Shown: one piece after another, positions 57,550 through 64,000 of the stretch
Layout: each line of letters opens with the position of its first letter
How positions within the stretch are numbered: the stretch's first letter is position 1
NCBI GenBank assembly: GCA_020746995.1
Contig: JAGPXD010000007.1
Location: 1,736,001-1,800,000 of the forward strand
From: Plectosphaerella cucumerina
Taxonomy: Eukaryota > Ascomycota > Sordariomycetes > Glomerellales > Plectosphaerellaceae
DNA length: 64,000 nt
Reading direction: 5' to 3'
Made by a program: the position numbers and the translations under genes
The notes under the pieces: model-generated
Database searches by the model: none
What the model was told of the DNA's origin: nothing
What the model saw: the letters and a program-made list of their open reading frames with translations, nothing else

Positions 57550-57643
57550 CTTGATGCGTCGAAGGCGACGATGATGCGTGGAGATAGGGCTGGATGGTCG
57601 ACGCAAGAAGGATCAAGGTGATCCGAGGGGGCGACGCATCAAG
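57550..57643. repeat. 12-bp inverted repeat with MluI-like core words
   Basis: CTTGATGCGTCG at 57550-57561 is the exact reverse complement of CGACGCATCAAG at 57632-57643. TCTTGCGT at 57541 and ACGCAAGA at 57601 form a second 8-bp inverted pair. GACGC/GCGTC words recur through about 57710. They may be paired binding sites or a stem of a longer hairpin. Confidence 0.6.
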
Positions 57644-57990
57644 ATGTTTGACGCGTGGTGTTGTGAGGAAGAAGAGGAGGAAACTCGACGCAAGACGCGC
57701 GAGATCGCCAGCTTTTATAGGTAGGGATAGAGGCGCCTTCCTCGAGAGTTGTCCTTGGAGTCGTTCCTTCCGCGGGATGTAGTTTTCAGTCGAGGCAAGG
57801 CCTCAAAGTCTGTAGTTCGCTGATTCACTAGGGCTACTCGGTAGAAAGATTCCCAGGAGGGCTTCAGAATCATCCGGAAAGCGTAGGCTAACACCTCAGG
57901 AAGAGCCCATGATTTCCGGATGGAAGGGCGGGTGCTAGATCTGAAGGGCAGGATCGGGGTCTCTTCGAGTGAATGAGAGTGATGAGAGTC

Positions 57991-58152
57991 ATCTCAGAGG
58001 TAGTTCGATCTGAACGTTCCTCCCAAAGCCTTAGATAGAATTCGACGTTCAAACTGTTCAAACACAGAGAGAATCGAGGCATCCTAGAGGTTGCTTCGAT
58101 CTGAACTTTCCTCCTGAAGCCTTCAGATAGAACTCGACGTTCAAACTTTTCA
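57991..58152. repeat. Two direct repeat copies of about 70 bp
   Basis: The segment from 57991 (ATCTCAGAGGTAGTTCGATC...) and that from 58081 (ATCCTAGAGGTTGCTTCGATC...) match closely through TCGACGTTCAAACT, with a few substitutions and small gaps. The spacing is about 90 bp. Confidence 0.7.
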
Positions 58153-58356
58153 GAAGCGAAGCGCGGTCGAAACACTTGCATGCGAATATTGTCACTGGAA
58201 CTAGAGAGAGAACTGGAGGGGAGACCTGGAGCTAAGACTGGATGTATGTAGCCCACATGCTTCTACTACAGACAATCAAAGGCGAATATATCATTCAGTC
58301 AATTCTAGATAGGAGAATCTGATGGTGTAGAGTTTGGTGAGTGTTTTGTTCTTATT

Positions 58357-58436
58357 GACGCTCGCAGAGATTGACCTTCGCAGAGATTGACCTTCGCAGA
58401 GATTGACCTTCGCAGAGATCGACTTTCACAGAGATC
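58357..58436. repeat. 16-bp tandem repeat, five units
   Basis: GACCTTCGCAGAGATT is repeated at 58357, 58373, 58389, 58405 and 58421, the middle copies identical or nearly so and the outer ones slightly changed. Confidence 0.85.
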
Positions 58437-58505
58437 ACACATTGACATAAGCCAGTACACCTTTCAACGGAGTTCGGCAGATCAGTCGAGGAGACATTTT
58501 CAACC

Positions 58506-58748
58506 ATGGACTCCATGAACTTCAACGAGATATCGAGGTCAGGCGCCATGGGGGTTGCCGAGAACTACGACGCGATATCGGGCATCGGCCAAGATTCATC
58601 CTCGTGGTTTAGATATCCACCAGTCGAACCCATTGAGTGTTCATCGAGCAGGCTGCGCTTCAGAGTCAGCAGCAAAGCGGGAGCAGTATTGAAAGTCAGC
58701 CATGCCAGGTCATGCCTCAACAGCTCCACACATCACAAGAATTCATGA
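58506..58748 (+). other. Short ORF of uncertain status, Gln-rich continuation in another frame
   Basis: An 80-codon frame begins MDSMNFNEISRSG and loses plausible character around 58633. There the next frame (from 58637) continues with a Gln-rich stretch containing AALQSQQQSG and MPQQLHTSQEF. A one-base frameshift would join the two. It may be a decayed gene fragment, or chance. No domain was recognised. Confidence 0.25.
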
Positions 58749-59114
58749 GAATAAGTATGAGAGGCGACAAGTGCTCAATTTGCTTGAGTCAAGCGAGTCT
58801 ACCTGATGCATCTGCCTCGTGGGCGAAAGATGCTTGGTGCCTGTCCGCGGAATCTGGGGGAAGGGGGGGAGGTAACATGACCAAGAGAACCCGAATGACC
58901 GGAGTTTTCGAGAATGTTGTCAGAGATGAGAGCAATGCGGAATCTTCAGGACATGATGATGGCCAACCAAAAGAGGTACCAGTAGCCAACCCGTGTTGCA
59001 CAACCCAATGCTTCGTATCCGTGCTGCCGCGTCCAAGACAAGTGCCAGGAAGTGGTCGAAAAGTTTCGGCAGTGGTGTGTCATGGCTCGAAAGGTTGTTC
59101 AGCGGGTCGGGAAC

Positions 59115-59715
59115 TTAGATCTCCTCGTTGGGCATCTCGTTGAAGCCGGTATCCTCGTTACCAGGCTCCTGCTTGGTGGCCTCCTCAGCAGCCCTGTAGA
59201 CACGTCGTTAGCATCAATACGACTGGCAGATGGGTAGAAGGGTCAACTTACTCGGCCTCCTTGACCTTCTTGGCGCGGGGCGCACGAGCGACACGGCGCT
59301 TCTTGGGAGTGGCGGTATCAGCGTCGACATCGTCGGCATCAGAGCCAGCCTTGACAGCCTTCTTGGCCGGAGCCTTGCGCTTGGCAGGGGTACGCTTGGG
59401 AGCCGGGGTAGCAGCGGCGCTGTCCGATCCATCGCCGGTGGCAATGAGTCCCTCCTTCTTTTGAAGCTTCTGGATGTGCTGCCTGTGATGTGAAAGTGGT
59501 TAGCATAAGATCATCTCGAAAAAAACAACCATGTTGGACTGAGTGTACTGGACGGCGCCAGCGTTGTAGCTGTAACCCTTGGCTTCAGTGCGTTCAATGA
59601 TCATCTCCCACTGCTCCTTGCTCGGCTTGAGAACAGGGAGGAGACAGATGAGGAGATCAGAATGAGCCTTGTCATCCCAGATGGTGGCCTTGCCAGCCTT
59701 CTCGCCTCGAGGCAT
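59115..59715 (-). CDS. Small Myb-like domain protein with basic tail (first exon C plus constant exons)
   Basis: Three minus-strand exons (59715-59549, 59482-59252, 59193-59115) with 66- and 58-bp introns give 158 residues. Exon 1 encodes the Myb-like module, IWDDKAHSDLLICLL...QWEMIIERTEAKGYSYNAGAVQ, ending with a phase-2 donor (GTCCA|GTACAC, a weak donor). Exon 2 starts G|CAG CAC ATC, giving QHIQKLQKKEG, the final helix. The tail is Ala/Lys-rich and basic (KRTPAKRKAPAKK, KKRRVARAPRAKK), histone-H1-like, then acidic with EDTGFNEMPNEEI. A TATATCT word lies about 150 bp upstream of the ATG. A DNA- or chromatin-binding role is inferred. Exons at 60151 and 60703 could use the same last two exons. 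Confidence 0.82.
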
Positions 59716-60150
59716 CTTGATGACAAGTGGATGGAAGAGGAGTTGAGTGTGGAGGATGATGATGAAAGGTGGATGGGAGAAGAGTCGAGAGTGGAAGACG
59801 ATGAGGATGAGATTGAGGAAAAGGTTGCGAAGGTACAGAGAAGAGATGGGAGAGGATGAGATAGATATAGGATGGGAAGGGAGAGGAAATGCGGAGCCAG
59901 GCCAACACGAGGCGGGTGCCAAATCGACTCGGGAAAGAGGCGGAAGCCCGGCGACTCATCCGCGTCCCAATTAAAAACGGAAGGAAGACAAACGGGAAGG
60001 CAGTAGAAGCTCTTGCTTTACGCAAGGTGAGGTGTTCAATGTGGTGAGGAAATAGGGGAGAAAGACGCACCGTGCGATACAGGCAGGGGTCAATATTCGC
60101 ACGGTGTTGAAAAGGGGTAGGGGTAGGTGTCGTGACGTGAAGGAACATAC

Positions 60151-60296
60151 TTTAGGGCAGATTCGGAGAAGGTGTGACCGTTCGCATGGAGCTCTGAGAT
60201 CACAGCAGCATACTGGATGCCAGTAATGGAGCCGACCTTGACGAAGGCCAGCAGGATCTCCTCATGGAGCTCAGGAGACCAGTTGGTCTTGCCCAT
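60151..60296 (-). CDS. Myb-like first exon B (candidate alternative first exon)
   Basis: From the ATG at 60296 (MGKTNWSPELHEEILLAF) to the donor AA|GTATGT at 60151/60150 there are 48 codons plus 2 nt. The pattern Trp...Leu-x-x-x-Ile...His-Thr-Phe-Ser-Glu-Ser-Ala-Leu matches the module in the neighbouring genes. Reading through the donor ends after 68 residues with non-conserved sequence. No CAG-CAC type second exon lies between here and exon C (59715). Joining to the acceptor at 59482 gives AA+G (Lys) then QHIQKLQKK in frame. A T-rich TATTTTATC lies about 145 bp upstream. It could instead be a truncated duplicate. Confidence 0.55.
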
Positions 60297-60702
60297 GATG
60301 ATGATTTGGGAGTGTTGCTGATGTGATGGGAATGGATGAGTGATGGAGGAAGAGTTTGTTGATTGCCGTTGGTGTTAAGATGGAGGTTGTGATGAGGAGA
60401 TGGTTTGGGGGATGGGATCGAGGTCAAGGAGAGGAAGATAAAATACCCTTGAAGGGTCATGGATCCGCTGCCAAAGGCACCGAAGGTAATTGCCTGTTCG
60501 CGCCTGAGGGCATTCCCAAAGGCAGCTGAATCAACGAAACCACGACAAAAGAATCCACATCAAAGATGCCAGATGCTCAAGGCGAGAGTCCGGAAGGAGA
60601 TGCGAAACAGGCAGTGGCAGGAACAGGACGCCTCGAGAACGAATAACGAAACAACGGCCGTCCAGCAGAAGTCCCAAGCTGGGATCAAACAATACAACGT
60701 AC

Positions 60703-60854
60703 CTGAGTCCGTTCCAGGTCACATCCTTGTCGATGGCCTGGAGATCGGCCACGATTTTGGCCTTCGCCTGGGGGGTGAAGTGACCCTTGGCGAGGTCCCA
60801 AGTGGCCGCCGAGAGGGCGGTGAAGAGCTCCATGTTGTTCCAGTCGACAGTCAT
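60703..60854 (-). CDS. Myb-like first exon A (candidate alternative first exon)
   Basis: From the ATG at 60854 (MTVDWNNMELFTALSAATW) to the donor CTCAG|GTACGT at 60703/60702 there are 50 codons plus 2 nt, exactly the length of the corresponding exon at 62610-62761. The module is more divergent (AKIVADLQAIDKDVTWNGL). There is no recognisable own second exon in the 400 bp downstream; joining to the acceptor at 59482 gives AG+G (Arg) then QHIQKLQKK. That intron would be 1220 bp, long for this genome. As with exon B, a decayed or independent short gene is the alternative. Confidence 0.5.
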
Positions 60855-61481
60855 GGTTGCGGAAGTATTGCTGATGCAGAAGTTGAAGGTAAGTGAGTTG
60901 CGTTGTTGGTGAGAGTTTTGCAGAGCGTTGCTCGAGAAGAGGGGTGATGGGTTTGCGTAGTTGGTAGAGTTGCGGGTGGGAAGATGAGTGCGCTTGTTTT
61001 GCTGTGGGCGAGGGAAATCAAGAGTAGCGAGCAGACGCGGCTGACCCCACGACCTCATTGCTGCCCCTCGGCGCGCGTCACGCGCCCAAGGCATCAACAC
61101 TCTGTGCCTGCCGAATTTCCAAGGCACAGGCTCCTTCCAGGTGCCTGCCCCTCCGCACAGTAAGAACCTTACCAAGTGGACATTAGAAGGAGGGCGTGCA
61201 TGCCAAAAACGGCGTTTGTATTCCTATTCCCAAAAAGACTCCCTAGCATGTGTACTCATTTCGATTACACGCCTCATTCCACACGTATTGCTCCCATAAA
61301 CCGCGTCCCTAATAATGATCCCCCCACAGACTCCTTCCCAGTTGCACCCAATTGCCCTTCGATTGTGTGATTGCCCATGCCATGAAATCCGTCACCTGCA
61401 ACTCCGTCACGTCCAACCAGCTGCTGGCAGCACACTACCACACCAGGCCTTGCCTCGTCTTGTCATTCACATGGTGGCGTC
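60855..61481. other. Spacer between Myb-like genes
   Basis: 627 bp between exon A and the stop codon of the 61482 gene. It should carry the promoter of exon A. No TATA box or repeat was recognised. Confidence 0.4.
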
Positions 61482-62761
61482 CTAGGGATCACCATACGCA
61501 TCGAAGGGGTGTGAGTCTCCGTCGAGGCTACCAGGATGGCCAGGATCTGGGTGAGGGTACTCTGATGCGTAGGGATCGACCGGGTCGACGTTCGAACCGC
61601 CGTTGTGAGCCGCCAGGGCCAGAACAGCTTCGTCTTCATGCAGTGGCTGCGAAGGCTCCTCCTCAGGCTCGTCCATTCGCTGGCGTTTGGTCGGAGGTCC
61701 TTGATCATCGTCCTCATGGCTGTGAATGTGGCCATGGTCATGACCATGATCATGGTCAAGTGGCCCCCCAAGAGACTCCTGGTCAAGGTGAGGCTGTTGA
61801 GGAGGCAATCCCTGGGAGGTCGGGTCCAGATCCACCAGTCCCTCAGTCTTCGGAGTCGCCGAGGCGGCGTGCGGCGTAGGAAGACCGGCGTTGGATTCGA
61901 GCGGTGCAATGGGCACTGCCTCTTGATCTTGGAGGGGAATGCCATCGGTGTGAGCGGGGAGACCGTGATGGGTCGGGAGGCCGGTCTGGTGATGCATGGG
62001 AGGGCCTGGGTGAGGCATCGAGTTACCAGGGAGAGGCTGGGGGGTGCCCTGCAAAGGCATCTGGCTTCCCTGCTGGAGAGGCGGCAGAGTGTACTGGTCG
62101 CCCAAGACGGGCGCCTGTGCCTCCGTCGCCGTCAGGTCATCTTGGCTGCCTTCTCCGCCGACGGACTTCCTAGGCCTGCCTCTGCCAGGACCGGGTCGAC
62201 GGGTGATAGGATTCAACGTGGGATCGACCTTCCTCGAAGCATCAGGGGTCGTGCCGTTCACATCGGCCCGGTGTGCTGCCCGGCGAAGGCCCTGAAAGTG
62301 TTGCCTGCATGATCATCAGCTTATGCCTGGGTCGTCAGGGTGGAAAGACGAAGTAAGCAGGGCACGTCGTCGTCCCGGGCCCGCTCATGGACCATGGACC
62401 AGTCTCACTTGAGATATCTCCTGTCTGTCCTGGGACCCTGCTGGAGCCCCACATGGAGATGGATCTCTTATTGACACTATCAAAGACGCGGGGGGCTTCG
62501 ACGACGAGCGCGACGACGACGACCAGCAAATGAACGCCACGAAGGACTGGGACGGGGAAAAGGGCTTATGCGACGAGCAAGGTCTAAGTGAACCGGGCGC
62601 TCTACGTACCGACATCCCTCATTGGTGAAGCCGTAGCCCAGGGAGCGCATGTGGTTTCCGATTGTCGTCCATTCCGAGCCGCTGATGACGCCAATGTTCT
62701 TGACAGACAGAATGGTGAAGAAGAGGTCCTTGTCGGCCCGGTCGTTCCAATTCTTGTTCAT
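61482..62761 (-). CDS. Myb-like domain protein with AT-hook and His/Asp-rich region
   Basis: Two minus-strand exons (62761-62610 and 62304-61482) give 324 residues. Exon 1 has NWNDRADKDLFFTIL, SGSEWTTIGNHMRSLGY and FTNEGC, then a phase-2 donor (TGTCG|GTACGT). Exon 2 begins G|CAA CAC TTT, giving RQHFQGLRRA. An AT-hook (GPGRGRPRKS) follows at about 80, then a Pro/Gln/His-rich disordered region, a run of alternating His and Asp/Gly (DHDHGHDHGHIHSHEDDD), a basic KRQRMDEPEEE and a Pro/Tyr-rich end. The 305-bp intron is long for the window. The best-conserved member of the local family; a nuclear DNA-binding role is inferred. Confidence 0.83.
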
Positions 62762-63203
62762 CGTAATGGTAATAACAGGGGGATAGGTCGTCAGAGATGG
62801 GAACAGGTATACCGGCTAACAGGATGGGATACGGTGGGATGGTGGTGAGGTGCTAGCGGTCTTAACAGACAGCAGACAACAGTGGGAAAATTGATCGCGG
62901 GCAGACGTTGGGGAGGCGCGAGGGTTAAAGCTCGGATACCGAGCTGCCTGCCCAACAGCGGGGGCGTTTGTGCGACCGGGAGACGGGGGCTGGGACGCGG
63001 TCCGTGCGGGTGCACTTCAGGATGACTTAGGTAAGCATAGTATCATCACCATGTGTGAGCTCGGAATGTTCAAGACGACGGAAATCCAGAGCTTCCAAAT
63101 GATAATGATACAGAATCTATGACAACCCCCCCGGCGGAACCGTGCCGATTTTGAAAAGTCATCCCCTAACGCCGTAGCTAGTCCTTCATATCTTGCCGCA
63201 TCT
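62762..63203. other. Spacer between the Myb-like gene and RVB2
   Basis: 442 bp holding the promoter of the 61482-62761 gene and the 3' end of RVB2, both on the minus strand. No other feature was seen. Confidence 0.45.
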
Positions 63204-64000
63204 CTAGGACATGTCCATCGCCTCGCCGTGGCCGTTGGTCACGGTGAAGTCCACGGCGCCGGTGTTTCCGATCAGTCTCTTTTCCGAGTCGGCGACGAAC
63301 TTGACGCTGCGCGAGGGGTCGTAGAAGAGCTGGAAGCTCCGCTGGACGTCGGACACCTCAACCGTCTTGGCTCGCCTCTTGGCTGAGACAAGCTGCGATG
63401 TTGTGATGAGGTTGCTGGCGTAGCGCAGACCCGCCTCCTGGCCAATCTTGGTCAGCAGGGCCAGGGCGTCGGGCGAGACATCGACCTCTTCTTCCTGCGC
63501 CCGGATGGTCAGGATCTGCTTGAGCTCGTCAGGCGAGTATGTGTTGGTGTGGATGATGACGACGCGGTCAAGGAAGTCGAGCGGCAGACCGTGAGGGCTG
63601 CGGTAGTCGGTGCCCCGAATGCGCGAGTTGCCCCTGTTGCTCGCCATGATGACGATAGGCGCCAGGTCGTCCTCAAGGGCGCGGTTGACGTAAGAGAAGG
63701 ACTCAATGTCCAGCATGTGCACCTCGTCGATGAAGAGCACGCCTGGCACTATCTCGGCCTTGCCCTCCTCCTTCCACTCGCCGACCTTTGTGTTGATCTG
63801 GTCGCGAATCTCGCTCCGGATCTCGCCCGTGTCGCCGGAGAAGAGAGCCAGGAAGCCCTGCGTCCTCGAGTTGATGACATCGATCTCGTGAAGGGAGACG
63901 GTGTGCACCACCTCCTTGCGCTTCTGCAGCTCGCCGTCGGGGCACTGCAGGAACTTGGTGTCGACGCCCATGGCATCATAGTCGCGCGACCGCGCGTACG
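63204..64000 (-). CDS. RVB2: RuvB-like AAA+ ATPase 2 (Rvb2/Reptin), 3' part
   Basis: The frame enters at the window edge with YARSRDYDAMGVDTKFLQC and runs uninterrupted to the stop at 63204; 265 residues are visible, the remaining N-terminal part lying outside. Landmarks: KRKEVVHTVSLHEIDVINSR, the Walker B DEVH box in LFIDEVHMLD, sensor-1 IVIMASNRGNSRIRGTDY, and the C-terminal lid part (QEAGLRYASNLITTSQLV). Rvb2 with Rvb1 forms the ring used by INO80, SWR1, NuA4/TIP60-type and R2TP complexes. Walker A is not in the window. No intron occurs in the visible part. Confidence 0.95.
   Translation of the reverse strand, partial: YARSRDYDAMGVDTKFLQCPDGELQKRKEVVHTVSLHEIDVINSRTQGFLALFSGDTGEIRSEIRDQINTKVGEWKEEGKAEIVPGVLFIDEVHMLDIESFSYVNRALEDDLAPIVIMASNRGNSRIRGTDYRSPHGLPLDFLDRVVIIHTNTYSPDELKQILTIRAQEEEVDVSPDALALLTKIGQEAGLRYASNLITTSQLVSAKRRAKTVEVSDVQRSFQLFYDPSRSVKFVADSEKRLIGNTGAVDFTVTNGHGEAMDMS

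Overview
The window is nuclear DNA of a filamentous ascomycete. The evidence is GC-rich coding sequence, introns mostly of 45-90 bp with GT...CTRAC...AG signals, and homologues of Pezizomycotina genes (nrc-2-type kinase, Msy-type MscS channel with an EF hand, Abp2, fungal rhodopsin-like membrane protein). I infer a sordariomycete, possibly related to Glomerellales/Hypocreales. That rests on general resemblance, not on a search. All gene models were spliced by eye, and every multi-exon model given closes in frame.

0-24 kb: TMA46-like CCCH protein (+), an SDR lacking the catalytic tyrosine (-), a PIP-box/AT-hook/C2H2 nuclear protein (+), an nrc-2/Fpk1 AGC kinase (+), YME2 (-), a dienelactone hydrolase with a GC-AG intron (+), an Msy-type mechanosensitive channel (-), a gene-poor 4 kb spacer, and Abp2 (-).

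24-46 kb: a CmcJ/AsaB-like oxygenase-family protein (+), an Sds3-like histone deacetylase complex subunit (-), a COG7-like Golgi tether subunit (-), a TDT/Mae1-type transporter with an 8-nt microexon (-), an orphan acidic protein (+), a small membrane protein (-), mitoribosomal uS5m (+), the kinetochore protein Dad3 (-), a rhodopsin-like seven-helix protein (+), a secreted GMC oxidoreductase (+) and Emi1 (+). A 15-nt match to an Illumina adapter lies at 44049-44063 and may mark an assembly flaw.

46-64 kb: cytosolic Hsp70 (-), Lin1/CD2BP2 GYF protein (+), Ufd1 (+), then a locus rich in repeats and Myb/SANT-like domains, and finally the 3' part of RVB2 (-), cut by the window edge. The Myb-like locus (54.2-62.8 kb) is the most unusual part. 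Five exons, all on the minus strand, encode versions of one Trp-containing helical domain, and all end with a phase-2 donor at the same place. Two of the five have no recognisable second exon of their own and would join in frame to the shared exon at 59252-59482. That layout suggests alternative first exons with separate promoters feeding a constant basic tail, although decayed duplicates are a possible alternative. Around it lie five kinds of short repeats, including a 36-bp (12-codon) minisatellite with an 18-bp perfect palindrome.
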